A stretch of DNA of 48,701 nucleotides from Bacteroidales bacterium (GTDB lineage Bacteria > Bacteroidota > Bacteroidia > Bacteroidales > UBA932), in the NCBI GenBank assembly GCA_017630215.1, contig JAGBVR010000034.1, positions 1-48,701 of the forward strand. The letters are read 5' to 3'. Positions 7,750 through 16,762 of the stretch are shown here, piece after piece. The first letter of the stretch is position 1, and each line of letters opens with the position of its first letter. The translations under genes were made by a program, and so were the position numbers. The notes beneath the pieces were generated by a model. The model was not told the origin of the DNA. It saw nothing but the letters and a program-made list of their open reading frames with translations, and did not search any database.

Positions 7750-7887
7750 AAACCTTGGAGCACGTATAGGAAAGATATATGCGTTTCAACGAGGATTTGT
7801 GTATTCGGAGGTATAGCGCTGATTACTTTGGAACACATAGAGCTGCTATATATGGAAATAGATAAAGGAATATGTGTTTCAAGGTTT
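7750..7887. repeat. 138-bp element with terminal inverted repeats, copy 1
   Basis: It begins aaaccttggagcacgtata and ends tatgtgtttcaaggttt; the ends are imperfect inverted repeats. An internal part (7798-7838) and the ends are colinear with the 139-bp element at 48131-48269. Internal half-palindromes (gtttcaacgagg, ctttggaacaca) give two hairpin-like halves. GAC flanks both sides (7747-7749 and 7888-7890), a possible but weak target duplication. It fills most of the gap between recJ and the helicase gene. I see no gene in the remaining parts (7656-7749, 7888-7986). Confidence 0.6.
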
Positions 7888-7986
7888 GACAGCGAGTGTG
7901 CATACATGAGCGTAGTAAGTGGAAACAATTATACTATTTCCTCACAAAAATGTCTATATTAGCAGAAAATATAGGAGGATAGTGAT

Positions 7987-10173
7987 ATGGAGGGAAATAT
8001 CGAACTGAAGACAGCGTGGGATTTTGTGGAGAAGACCGGAAAGAGTGTCTTTCTGACAGGTAAGGCCGGTACGGGAAAGACCACTTTTCTGAAGAAGGTC
8101 GTGGAACAGTCTAAGAAGAGGGTAGTGGTGGTCGCCCCGACTGGAATCGCAGCCATCAATGCCGGCGGAGTCACAATTCATTCCTTTTTCCAATTGCCCC
8201 TTCATCCGTTCATACCGGGAATGAAGATAGAATCCAAATTTGCGTTCAGCAAAGAGAAAAGGAGCATCATCAAGACAATCGACATATTGATCATCGATGA
8301 AATCAGTATGGTCAGGTGTGATCTTCTGGAAGCAATTGATTCTGTTCTGCGACGTTTCCGTAACAAATATAAACCATTCGGAGGAGTACAGCTTCTGATG
8401 ATAGGTGATCTTCAGCAGCTTTCTCCAGTGATTACGGATGAGGAATTCCAGCTTCTGGCGCCATATTATTCATCTCCGTATTTCTTCGGCAGCCGCGCTC
8501 TATCAGCTGTAGACTATGTGACTATTGAGCTGAAAGAAGTCTACAGACAGCAGGATCAGCATTTCATTGACATATTGAATTCTGTCCGCAGCGGCCGTCC
8601 ATCGTCTGAGGTTATCCGTGCTCTGAACTCACGTTATGATCCTCGTTTTATTCCTGATGCAGATGAGGGATACATTCGTCTGACGACTCATAATCAGATT
8701 GCTGATAATTATAACTCTCAGCAGCTAAGTCTGATAGAAGAACCGCTACATTCGTTTGATGCAGAAATAAGCGGCAATTTCCCAGAATATGCATATCCGA
8801 CCGAAGCCCGTCTTGAACTTAAGGTAGGTGCCCAGGTCATGTTCGTCAAGAATGATCCTTCCAGTGAGAAGAAATATTACAATGGAAAGATCGGCGTAGT
8901 GACTGACTTCTTCGAAGAGTATATTCTGGTTCAATGTCCCGGCGATGACGAAAAGATTGCAGTCGAACCTCTTGAGTGGGAAAACAGCCGTTATGTCATC
9001 AACGAACAGACGCAGGAAATGGAGACAGAAGTCCAGGGAGTATTCCGACAGTATCCGCTGAAGCTGGCTTGGGCCATAACCATTCATAAGAGCCAGGGCC
9101 TTACCTTCGACAAGGCCATTATTGATGCAGCCGCATCTTTTGCATCCGGTCAGGTATATGTCGCATTGAGTCGTTGCCGCACATTGGAAGGTATGGTGCT
9201 CGCAACGCCTCTTCGAACAGATTCTGTAATAACTGATCTGCATGTTGAGGATTATATTCAAGGACAGGAAGCAGCAGCTGGGCGAAGTCTGGCCCGACTG
9301 GAATCCATCAAGGAAGAATATTATAAGGAACTCCTTGAGGAACTCTTTGATTTCAAGGAACTTGCATCTCTCCAGAAACGAATGTTGGGAGTCTGCAAAG
9401 ACTTTCCCGCAGGTACTGTAGTAGGTCTTGCCCAGAGACACAATGACATACTCAATTCACTGAATGAGGCCGTAGTTCCAGTAGGCGCCAAATGGCAGCT
9501 TCTCATAAAGCAGAAACCTTTTGAGGAAGTTGCCACTCCGGATTTTTCTACCAGAATAAAGAACGGATGCACTTATTTTCTTGAGCATATTGATGCCGCA
9601 TATGGAGATTTTCTTGAAAATACCAAGGACCTCAAGGCAGAAAACAAGGAGCTCGTTAAGCGATATGTCAATATCTGGAACGATCTGGACTTTGAACTGA
9701 AGACTATAAGGCTACTTCTGAAGTCAATGTCAGCTCTTCCGTTTACAACGGACATTTACCTCAGAGAAAGGCAGGTAGCTGTCTACGAAGCTTCCGGAAT
9801 TCTTCCAAAGGAGTTAAAGACTCCGAAGAAATCCGTCAGGACCTCCTCTGCGAAGCCTGTAAAGGAAAAGAAGGAAGACACCAAAGTCACTACCTTCAAA
9901 CTTTATAAACAGGGGCTGAGTGTAAAGGATATAGCTAAGGAACGTGACCTGAACCAGCAGACAATCGTCCGACATCTTGCTCATTATGTAGCCAAAGGAA
10001 TGATACCAGTAGATGAGTTTGTCTCTGACTCCAAGGCAGATGCTATTCGTGAAGCCATTGATACGGTCGGTACCACAAAAGGTCTTGCTGCCATCAAGGA
10101 TGCTTGCCCGTCAGAGATCACCTATCAGGATATTGTTCTGTTTATTGCATCTGTGGAGAATGGTGATGCGTAA
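7987..10173 (+). CDS. Pif1/RecD-like superfamily 1 helicase with C-terminal HTH
   Basis: 728 aa. The N-terminal ATPase has Walker A GKAGTGKTT at residues 25-33, APTGIAAINAGGVTIHSFF (motif Ia) and Walker B LIIDEISMV at about 101-109. GDLQQLSP is motif III; the C-terminal helicase motifs include AWAITIHKSQGLTFDKA and VYVALSRCRTLEGM (motifs V/VI). This is the Pif1-like group that unwinds DNA 5' to 3'. A linker and a C-terminal helix-turn-helix (GLSVKDIAKERDLNQQTIVR, residues about 640-660) complete the architecture common in Bacteroidetes. The start is supported by taggagga about 8 bases upstream, an unusually good Shine-Dalgarno for this group. The exact cellular role is unknown; genome maintenance is likely. 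Confidence 0.9.
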   Translation: MEGNIELKTAWDFVEKTGKSVFLTGKAGTGKTTFLKKVVEQSKKRVVVVAPTGIAAINAGGVTIHSFFQLPLHPFIPGMKIESKFAFSKEKRSIIKTIDILIIDEISMVRCDLLEAIDSVLRRFRNKYKPFGGVQLLMIGDLQQLSPVITDEEFQLLAPYYSSPYFFGSRALSAVDYVTIELKEVYRQQDQHFIDILNSVRSGRPSSEVIRALNSRYDPRFIPDADEGYIRLTTHNQIADNYNSQQLSLIEEPLHSFDAEISGNFPEYAYPTEARLELKVGAQVMFVKNDPSSEKKYYNGKIGVVTDFFEEYILVQCPGDDEKIAVEPLEWENSRYVINEQTQEMETEVQGVFRQYPLKLAWAITIHKSQGLTFDKAIIDAAASFASGQVYVALSRCRTLEGMVLATPLRTDSVITDLHVEDYIQGQEAAAGRSLARLESIKEEYYKELLEELFDFKELASLQKRMLGVCKDFPAGTVVGLAQRHNDILNSLNEAVVPVGAKWQLLIKQKPFEEVATPDFSTRIKNGCTYFLEHIDAAYGDFLENTKDLKAENKELVKRYVNIWNDLDFELKTIRLLLKSMSALPFTTDIYLRERQVAVYEASGILPKELKTPKKSVRTSSAKPVKEKKEDTKVTTFKLYKQGLSVKDIAKERDLNQQTIVRHLAHYVAKGMIPVDEFVSDSKADAIREAIDTVGTTKGLAAIKDACPSEITYQDIVLFIASVENGDA

Positions 10174-10200
10174 GTTGTTGTTTTACAGCTTATTATATAA

Positions 10201-10230
10201 CGTGCGTGCTGCACATCTACAGCACGCATG
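10201..10230. terminator. Hairpin between helicase and aroK
   Basis: cgtgcgtgctg and cagcacgcatg form an 11-bp stem (one G-T pair) around an 8-nt loop, between convergent genes. There is no long T-tract, so termination strength is uncertain. Confidence 0.5.
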
Positions 10231-10257
10231 TTTCGTAAATCGTTGTGCAATAGATGA

Positions 10258-10803
10258 TTAAGCACTACCTCTGTGCCGCCTTTCAACTTCATCTCTGATA
10301 TTTTCAGCCACTTCATCCACTGACTTACCATCTATATCAATAATGATATGGGCAGTGTTTTCATATGTGTCCGCACGCTGAGCCATCAGCTCGGTAATTC
10401 GTTCACGAACATTTCCCTTCAACATCGGGCGTCCCTGAGTCTCTCCCTCCAGATGCTCCGACAGTGTCTGGACTGAAGCCTTGAGATACACACACAAGGT
10501 CCTCTCTCTCACAATCTGGGCACACTCCTTAGTCATGATTGTTCCTCCTCCGAGTGATATGATCTCCAGAATTGTTGTTGTTCCTTCCTCTGTCTTCACT
10601 GACAGAACAGAGGAGAGTACCGTGAGCTCCATCTGTCTGAACCCTCTTTCGCCGATCTCCGCAAAAATCTCCGGAATACTCTTTCCGGCCTCAGCCTCGA
10701 TCATCTCATCAAGATCCATAAAAGGACAGCAGAGCAGCTGTGAGAGTTTCCTCCCGACACTGCTCTTGCCGCATCCCATAAATCCTGTGATTGATAGAAT
10801 CAT
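10258..10803 (-). CDS. aroK: Shikimate kinase
   Basis: 181 aa, normal length. It phosphorylates shikimate to shikimate 3-phosphate using ATP, the fifth step of chorismate synthesis. GFMGCGKSSVG (residues 7-17) is the P-loop, MDLDEMIE (about 29-36) carries the shikimate-binding Asp, and ISLGGGTIM (about 82-90) is the conserved GGG motif. RPMLKG, the lid arginine region, lies at about 127. It is the last gene of the minus-strand block, 78 bp after parC; the gap contains a REP-like sequence. Cotranscription with parC is possible. Confidence 0.95.
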   Translation of the reverse strand: MILSITGFMGCGKSSVGRKLSQLLCCPFMDLDEMIEAEAGKSIPEIFAEIGERGFRQMELTVLSSVLSVKTEEGTTTILEIISLGGGTIMTKECAQIVRERTLCVYLKASVQTLSEHLEGETQGRPMLKGNVRERITELMAQRADTYENTAHIIIDIDGKSVDEVAENIRDEVERRHRGSA

Positions 10804-10821
10804 TTTATAGAATTCTTATGA

Positions 10822-10854
10822 AGATTCTCACGTCGCTTCGCTTCTCAGAATGGC
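10822..10854 (+). repeat. REP-like intergenic element, copy 2
   Basis: agattctcacgtcgcttcgc followed by ttctcagaatggca, between parC and aroK. It is the closest match to the copy at 23716-23749 (opposite orientation). Confidence 0.6.
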
Positions 10855-10881
10855 AATTGTATTTCGCCATCTAGGTAATGG

Positions 10882-13584
10882 CTAAAACAAAGTCAACTGT
10901 CCGTCCTCATCCGATGAATCATCAGAAGGAATATCGTCGATCACATCTGAATTGTCGATCTCACCAGCTTGGTTTTCAGCCTCTGAAGCCTCTGGAACGA
11001 TATCATCCTCAGGCTTATGCAAAGGTTCGATGAACTGTACCTTCTTTACATCATACTGGCTGGTCTTCTTACCCTTCGCCTGAATACCTTTCTTTGCAAT
11101 GAATTCTTCAGCATCGATAAGCTCCGGATCCCTGTTCTCATTCTTTCCTCCGAAAATTACCTCGATCTGAGGATGTTTGTCGTCGCTCAGAGCTACAAGA
11201 TAAGAACCCTTTGCATCTGAAATAAAGTTCACTGCAGTATTGTCGCTTACATCGAACGAGAATCTCTTTACATAGAAGGCTGCCACTGCCTTATCATAAT
11301 ACAAAGCTGTATAGATCTTATTCGTGTCAAGTTTCTCGATCTTAAGCAGATCGCCTTGGTATCTGTTGCTCAAGTCAAACGAAGTCGTATAATATGTGCC
11401 GTCCTTGAAGATAGCCAGAATATGGTCTCCGGTGTTGAACTGTCCCAGATGTAGACCTCTGCCATCCTCGTTCAGACGCTGTATATCCTCATCGAACCAG
11501 ATATCCTTACCTCCGATTGTCGAGATACCTTTAGACTTAAGGGTAATCTTCTGAATCGGATTTTTCGATACAAGATTACCTCGCGAAGCACGTCCCTTGA
11601 TACCCAGCTGTGAGAAATCGTATTCGTCGATGAGCTTCTTGAGCTTAGGACGCTGACGCAGATAAATCTTCACAGTCTCAGCCTCACCGTTATGGTTTAC
11701 TGTGAACCAGAGGATTTTCGAACCGGGAGTACCCTGAGTGATGTCGTATTCCTTATCGCGGGTGATACCGGTCACTGCAAATCTCTTTGCATAGCTTAAC
11801 GCTGTCTTACCCTCGCGGTATATCACATTATAGATGGTTCTCTGGTCGTTTCTGTTGAAGATACCGACATACAGGATGTCCTTTCCGAAGAACGCCTTCT
11901 CGCTGACCTTAGTCACCACATATTTACCATCACCGTGGATGACAATGATCTCGGAAAGATCGGAACAATCGCAGATGTACTCGGCATTGTCTTCCTTTTT
12001 TAGGTTGATACCCACAAAACCCTCAGCCTTGTTTGCATAGAGCTTTGCATTATTGATAACCACCTTGGTGGTCTCGATCGACTCGAACTCTACGATTTCG
12101 GTCAGTCTTGGGTATGCCTTGCCGTATTTCTTCTTCAGGTTCTTGAAGTAATTTATAGTGAACTCGGTAAGATGGTCGAGATGATTCTGTACCTCTTCCA
12201 TTTCAGCCTCGATTCCCTTGAGTTTTTCATCCACAGCCTTGGTGTCGAACTTGGAGATCTTTCTGACAGGTTTCTCCACAAGTCTGTTAATATCTTCCAT
12301 CAGAATAGGCCTCTTCAGAAGCTTCTGGAATTTCATCATCTTGTCGAATACCTCCTGAAGCTGTGCCTCCCAAGTTTCTGCGTCCTTCTCGAGCACCTTG
12401 TATACCTTGTTTTCAAAGAAGATCTTCTCCAATGAATTATAATGCCATTCATTTTCCAGCTCGCTGAGTCTGATCGAGAGCTCCTGACCGAGAAGGTCGC
12501 GTGTGTGGAATGTGCTGTGGCGGAGTATATCATTGACACTCAGTACCTGAGGCTTATTCTCGTGGATGACGCAGGTGTTCGGGGTGATAGATACCTCGCA
12601 TGCTGTAAATGCATAGAGAGCATCGATTGTCTTGTCCGGTGACACATCGTTCGGAAGGTGGATCAGGATATTGGCTGTAGCACTGGTAAGGTCATCGATC
12701 TTCTTGATCTTGATCTTCCCGCTTTCTTTGGCCTCCATGATTGATTCCTTCACGGCATCTGTTGTCTTGCTGAAAGGAATTTCTGTGATGGCCAATGTGT
12801 TCTTGTCGATCTTTTCGATCTTTGCGCGTACCTTTATCTTGCCTCCCTTCTTCTTGCTGCTGTATTTCGAGCAGTCGGCCGAACCTCCGGTCAGGAAGTC
12901 AGGGAAAATCTCGAAATCCCTTCCTTCCAGAACATCAATTGATGCGTCGATAAGTTCGTTGAAGTTATGAGGAAGAATCTTTGAGGCGAAACCTGTACCG
13001 ATACCCTCTGTACCCTGAGCCAGAAGAATAGGGAACTTCACCGGAAGTTCGATAGGCTCCTGGTTTCGTCCGTCGTATGATGTCATCCAATTAGTTGTCT
13101 TAGGATTGAACATCACCTCCTTTGCGAATTTGCTCAGACGTGCCTCGATATAACGGGGAGCGGCGTTTGCATCTCCGGTAAGGATGTTACCCCAGTTTCC
13201 CTGACAATCCACCAGATAGTTTCTCTGGCCGATCCACACCAGGGCTCCGAGAATGGATTGGTCTCCGTGTGGGTGGAACTGCATTGCCTGACCGACGATA
13301 TTGGCTACCTTGGTGTAACTTCCGTCATCGATACGCCACATTGCGTGGAGGACACGCCTCTGTACAGGTTTCAGGCCATCGATAAGATGGGGCACAGCTC
13401 TATAAAGGACTGTATATGATGCGTAATCGATATACCAGTCCTTGAACATCTTGGATAGCTTGTATTTTCTGCTGTTTTCTCCAAAAAGCTTGTCGAACTT
13501 GCCAGGGGCGCTGTCTTCCGGCGCCTCGTCCTCCGATCCGATATTCAGGTCCTCCTCAGGGAGTTCGATATCATCAAAACTCAT
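10882..13584 (-). CDS. parC: DNA topoisomerase IV/gyrase subunit A (ParC-like)
   Basis: 900 aa. This is the breakage-reunion subunit of a type IIA topoisomerase. The winged-helix and tower core starts at about residue 45: LKPVQRRVLHAM (71-82), FHPHGDQSILGAL (quinolone-region helix, 103-115) and APRYIEARL with the catalytic tyrosine at Y145. LLAQGTEGIGTGFASKILPH is also conserved. A C-terminal beta-propeller region covers about residues 520-820. The very acidic ends (EDEAPEDSAP near the N-terminus, DDIPSDDSSDEDGQLTLF at the C-terminus) are seen in Bacteroidetes ParC. It is called ParC rather than GyrA because it lacks an obvious GyrA box and has the N-terminal acidic extension. It lies downstream of era. 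Confidence 0.88.
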   Translation of the reverse strand: MSFDDIELPEEDLNIGSEDEAPEDSAPGKFDKLFGENSRKYKLSKMFKDWYIDYASYTVLYRAVPHLIDGLKPVQRRVLHAMWRIDDGSYTKVANIVGQAMQFHPHGDQSILGALVWIGQRNYLVDCQGNWGNILTGDANAAPRYIEARLSKFAKEVMFNPKTTNWMTSYDGRNQEPIELPVKFPILLAQGTEGIGTGFASKILPHNFNELIDASIDVLEGRDFEIFPDFLTGGSADCSKYSSKKKGGKIKVRAKIEKIDKNTLAITEIPFSKTTDAVKESIMEAKESGKIKIKKIDDLTSATANILIHLPNDVSPDKTIDALYAFTACEVSITPNTCVIHENKPQVLSVNDILRHSTFHTRDLLGQELSIRLSELENEWHYNSLEKIFFENKVYKVLEKDAETWEAQLQEVFDKMMKFQKLLKRPILMEDINRLVEKPVRKISKFDTKAVDEKLKGIEAEMEEVQNHLDHLTEFTINYFKNLKKKYGKAYPRLTEIVEFESIETTKVVINNAKLYANKAEGFVGINLKKEDNAEYICDCSDLSEIIVIHGDGKYVVTKVSEKAFFGKDILYVGIFNRNDQRTIYNVIYREGKTALSYAKRFAVTGITRDKEYDITQGTPGSKILWFTVNHNGEAETVKIYLRQRPKLKKLIDEYDFSQLGIKGRASRGNLVSKNPIQKITLKSKGISTIGGKDIWFDEDIQRLNEDGRGLHLGQFNTGDHILAIFKDGTYYTTSFDLSNRYQGDLLKIEKLDTNKIYTALYYDKAVAAFYVKRFSFDVSDNTAVNFISDAKGSYLVALSDDKHPQIEVIFGGKNENRDPELIDAEEFIAKKGIQAKGKKTSQYDVKKVQFIEPLHKPEDDIVPEASEAENQAGEIDNSDVIDDIPSDDSSDEDGQLTLF

Positions 13585-13611
13585 AAATTACCTCACTTGT
13601 TCAATTGGTTA

Positions 13612-14508
13612 TCAGTATTCGTAGCCGAATTTCCTCAGCTCTTTCTTGCTTTCCCTCCAGTCTGGATCGACCTTCACGAAAAGCCTGAGGAAGACTTTCT
13701 TCTGGAAGAAGTCTTCCATGTCAATTCTTGCCTGTGTGCCGACCTTCTTGAGAGACTGGCCTCCCTTGCCGATTATGATGCCTTTCTGAGTGTCGCGCAT
13801 CACATATATCACCGCGCTGATGTCATATCTTTCGGATCCTTCCTTGAATTCCTCTACCACCACCTCGCAGCTGTATGGGATTTCCTCCTTATAGTTAAGG
13901 AAAATCTTTTCGCGCACTATTTCCGATGCGAAGAAACGGAGATTCTTGTCAGTGAATACATCCTTGTCATACCATGCCGGTGCGACAGGAAGATTGTCGA
14001 CAATAGCATCGAAGATGTTGTCAAGGTTGAATTTCTCTTGTGCTGATGCAGGGAAAATGATGGCATTGGGAATCTGTTCCTTCCACCAGTTCATGAGCCT
14101 GAGCACTTCCTCCTGGCTGCTGATGTCTATCTTGTTGATAACCAAGATTACCGGGCATTGAAGTTTCTGGAGCTTGGAGATGTACTCTTCGTTCTTGTCG
14201 CCTTTCTCCACAGTGTCGGTGACATAGAGGATGATGTCAGCGTCACCGATAGCTGTTTCTACAAAGTTCATCATGCTCTGCTGGAGCCGGTAGTTTGGCT
14301 TCAGGATGCCCGGAGTGTCAGAATACACGATCTGATAGTCCTCTCCGTTCACGATACCCATGATCCTGTGTCTTGTCGTCTGAGCTTTGGCTGTGACGAT
14401 AGACAGTTTTTCCCCTACGAGGGCATTCATAAGCGTGGATTTGCCAACATTCGGATTACCTATGATGTTGACAAATCCAGCGCGATGTCTTTTGGTCTGT
14501 TCGCTCAT
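13612..14508 (-). CDS. era: GTPase Era
   Basis: 298 aa, typical. Era is an essential GTPase that binds 16S rRNA and helps mature the 30S subunit at the membrane. G1 is GNPNVGKS (17-24), the T of AQTTRHR (around 42-48) is the switch, G3 is DTPG (64-67), G4 is NKID (125-128), and the SAQ of FPASAQEKF is G5. The C-terminal KH domain includes GIIIGKGGQSLKKVGTQAR. It starts 5 bp after the pseudouridine synthase stop and is 27 bp from parC, so it is part of an operon. Confidence 0.97.
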   Translation of the reverse strand: MSEQTKRHRAGFVNIIGNPNVGKSTLMNALVGEKLSIVTAKAQTTRHRIMGIVNGEDYQIVYSDTPGILKPNYRLQQSMMNFVETAIGDADIILYVTDTVEKGDKNEEYISKLQKLQCPVILVINKIDISSQEEVLRLMNWWKEQIPNAIIFPASAQEKFNLDNIFDAIVDNLPVAPAWYDKDVFTDKNLRFFASEIVREKIFLNYKEEIPYSCEVVVEEFKEGSERYDISAVIYVMRDTQKGIIIGKGGQSLKKVGTQARIDMEDFFQKKVFLRLFVKVDPDWRESKKELRKFGYEY

Positions 14509-14513
14509 ATATA

Positions 14514-15908
14514 TTAAAGATATGCACCCATCTTAAGCAGATTGGTCTCACCTTCAGTGAGGTATCTCCACTCTCCTCTCTTGAGACCTCTCTTGGTAAG
14601 GCCAGCGAAATACACTCTGTCAAGGGCTTTCACTTCGTATCCGAGAGACTCGAATATTCTTCTTACGATACGGTTTTTGCCTGAGTGAATCTCGATGCCG
14701 AGCTTTCTGTGGTCATCCTCCTCGATGTACTCGAGCTCATCAGCTGCAATCATACCGTCCGGAAGTTCGATTCCGCTGAGGATCTTCTCATAGTCCTCTT
14801 GCTTGAGCTTGCTGTCGAGTGATACCTGATAGATCTTCTTCTTATCGTATGAAGGATGAGTAAGCTTTTCTGCGATTTCACCGTCGTTAGTGAACATGAG
14901 CACTCCGGTAGTGTTCTTGTCAAGACGTCCTACAGGGAAAACTCTTGAAGGACATCCCTTGAGGAGATCCATCACTGTCTTGTCAGCGTGCGGGTCGCTT
15001 GCAGTAGTTACATATCCCTTAGGCTTGTTCATGACGATATAGATCTTCTCCTCGCCCTTGAGTCTTTCGCCGTTGAAACGAATGTCGTCAGTTGTGATAT
15101 TCACCTTTGTTCCAAGCTCGGTAACCACTTCGCCGTTGACAGTGACTACACCTGCAAGGATGAAGTTGTCGGCCTCTCTTCTTGAGCATACGCCTGAGTT
15201 GGCGATGAACTTGTTGAGTCTTACCTCTTCCTTGATAGGAGCCTTTACCATATCGTTGTCTGAGAGTGCTTCATTCTCTACCTGAGGCCTTCTGCTGATC
15301 ATCTTGTTGATTCCGCTCTCGTTCTCATCACGGAAGTAGTTGAAGTCATTTCTGTTGAAACTCTTCTTTGCTGAATTTCGGAATCCGCCCGGCTTTCTGT
15401 CCCCAAATGACTTTCTTTCTCCCGAGAATGGCTTTCTGTCACCGAAAGATCTTCTCTCACCGCCGAATGACGATCTTCTTTCACCGCCTTCAGAGAATGA
15501 TCTGCGTGGTCTGTCGGAATTGAAGCTTCTTCTCTCGCTGTTTTCTCCGAATGATTTTCTCTCTCCGCCGAATGATGATCTTCTTTCTCCACCTTCAGAG
15601 AATGATCTGCGTGGTCTGTCGGATCCGAAACTTCTTCTCTCGCTGTTTCCGTAAGATTTTCTTTCACCGCCCTCAGAGAATGATCTGCGCGGTCTGTCAT
15701 TGCTGAAGCTTCTTCTCTCTCCGCCGAAAGATGATCTTCTTTCGCCATCTTCGGAGAATGATCTGCGAGGACGGTCGCTGCTGTAGCTGCGTCTTTCGCC
15801 GTTGTTACCAAAGCTTCTTCTTTCACCATTGTTAGAATGATTTCTTCTTTCACCGTACTCTCTACGGCCATCTCTGCGGCCATTGCCGCCTCTTCTGTTG
15901 TCTTCCAT
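14514..15908 (-). CDS. rluB: RluB/RsuA-type rRNA pseudouridine synthase with long Arg/Ser/Gly-rich repeat domain
   Basis: 464 aa. Residues 1 to about 190 are low complexity: SDRPRRSFSE-type units recur four times (about 26-34 aa apart), interspersed with GERRSFGG-like blocks. An S4 RNA-binding domain follows (RLNKFIANSGVCSRREADNF), then the synthase domain with catalytic Asp in GRLDKNTTGVLMFTNDGEI. It should convert a uridine in 23S (RluB) or 16S (RsuA) rRNA to pseudouridine; the exact site cannot be told here. Basic N-terminal tails occur in Bacteroidetes members of this family, but this repeat tract is long. It is the first gene of the rluB-era-parC block. Confidence 0.9.
   Translation of the reverse strand: MEDNRRGGNGRRDGRREYGERRNHSNNGERRSFGNNGERRSYSSDRPRRSFSEDGERRSSFGGERRSFSNDRPRRSFSEGGERKSYGNSERRSFGSDRPRRSFSEGGERRSSFGGERKSFGENSERRSFNSDRPRRSFSEGGERRSSFGGERRSFGDRKPFSGERKSFGDRKPGGFRNSAKKSFNRNDFNYFRDENESGINKMISRRPQVENEALSDNDMVKAPIKEEVRLNKFIANSGVCSRREADNFILAGVVTVNGEVVTELGTKVNITTDDIRFNGERLKGEEKIYIVMNKPKGYVTTASDPHADKTVMDLLKGCPSRVFPVGRLDKNTTGVLMFTNDGEIAEKLTHPSYDKKKIYQVSLDSKLKQEDYEKILSGIELPDGMIAADELEYIEEDDHRKLGIEIHSGKNRIVRRIFESLGYEVKALDRVYFAGLTKRGLKRGEWRYLTEGETNLLKMGAYL
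15400..15800. repeat. Coding imperfect tandem repeats in the pseudouridine synthase gene
   Basis: The segment gagaatgatctgcg followed by ggtctgtcgg or a close variant recurs at about 15496, 15599, 15674 and 15753, that is 75-105 bp apart. It encodes SDRPRRSFSE-type units. Confidence 0.75.
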
Positions 15909-15944
15909 TGTTTTACGCCTTTATGGCAATTTAATTGTTAAAAA

Positions 15945-15965
15945 ATAAATATTGGCTCACGCCAA
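15945..15965 (-). terminator. Terminator after tonB
   Basis: On the minus strand, TTGGC-gtga-GCCAA is followed by tatttatttttt. It ends the exbB-exbD-tonB operon. Confidence 0.65.
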
Positions 15966-15969
15966 AATG

Positions 15970-16755
15970 TTAATTCAATTTGAATACGTATGTAATCGTT
16001 CCTTTCTGCAGAGCCGGTGCGTCAGCACTCATGTTGAAGTGCGCTCCCAATGCTGCTTTTCTGGCAGCCTGCCAGAGGGTCTTGTCGGTAACCGTGGTAC
16101 CATCTGCTCCCGCCACTGCCTTCTGCACGTTTCCGTAATTATCCACCCATATCTCTACTACGACGATTCCGTCCTTCTGCACAGCATAGCTGGGGCGCGG
16201 CAGAGTTCCGTTGACGCTTCTTCCAGCCAGTCTGGCATTAGGTTCGCCGGATGTTTCACCTGTCTTTGTGTTACCTTGGGCATGTCCGGCCTTGAGCGCC
16301 TCGCTTGCTTCATGGGCTGTCTGTGGTGCCAATGTATCCTTCTGCGTCTTATTGTTTGCTGCAGAGAAAAGTGCTCTGCGGTCAATTTCTTTTTCGCGTT
16401 TTGGCTCCGGTACTTCCACATCTCCGACCTCATCTATGGTAGCTTCAGGGGCTTCATTGCTCTTGTTGCCTTCGTTCTGAGCTTCCGATCTTTGTACAAG
16501 ATTCACATCCTTTGATGGGTCTGGTTCTATAGCCCTGGGCCTTGTGCCGTCCCATGTCTGACGGGGTTTCTGGATTTCCGGCTCATCGAACTCGATAAGT
16601 ATCTGTTCCTGTTCCGGCGGCGGAGGATCCATATAAGTGAATCCGGTCAGAAAGCAGCAGATCAACAGAACGGTGTGCAGTAAAGCCGTAAGGGCGACAC
16701 CGGTCACCCTCGATTTCTGCATCTGTCTTTCACGTTCCTTGAGATACTGCTCCAT
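15970..16755 (-). CDS. TonB-family energy transducer
   Basis: 261 aa. One N-terminal membrane helix (residues about 17-40, GVALTALLHTVLLICCFLTG) is followed by DPPPPEQEQ and a long, charged, Pro/Glu-rich periplasmic linker. The TonB-type C-terminal domain is at about 185-261 (GIVVVEIWVDNYGNVQKA, then ITYVFKLN). TonB links the ExbB/ExbD proton channel to outer-membrane transporters. It lies 7 bp after exbD in the operon exbB-exbD-tonB. A TolA-like role instead of TonB is possible, because the C-terminal domain alone does not settle it. Confidence 0.85.
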   Translation of the reverse strand: MEQYLKERERQMQKSRVTGVALTALLHTVLLICCFLTGFTYMDPPPPEQEQILIEFDEPEIQKPRQTWDGTRPRAIEPDPSKDVNLVQRSEAQNEGNKSNEAPEATIDEVGDVEVPEPKREKEIDRRALFSAANNKTQKDTLAPQTAHEASEALKAGHAQGNTKTGETSGEPNARLAGRSVNGTLPRPSYAVQKDGIVVVEIWVDNYGNVQKAVAGADGTTVTDKTLWQAARKAALGAHFNMSADAPALQKGTITYVFKLN

Positions 16756-16762
16756 ATGGTTC

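Noticed and set aside
7656-7986. A gene between recJ and the helicase
   Set aside because: Only short frames exist; the stretch is explained largely by the repeat element.
15299-15883. Minus-strand frame of 194 codons in the pseudouridine synthase repeats
   Set aside because: A shifted frame of the repeat tract, not an independent gene.
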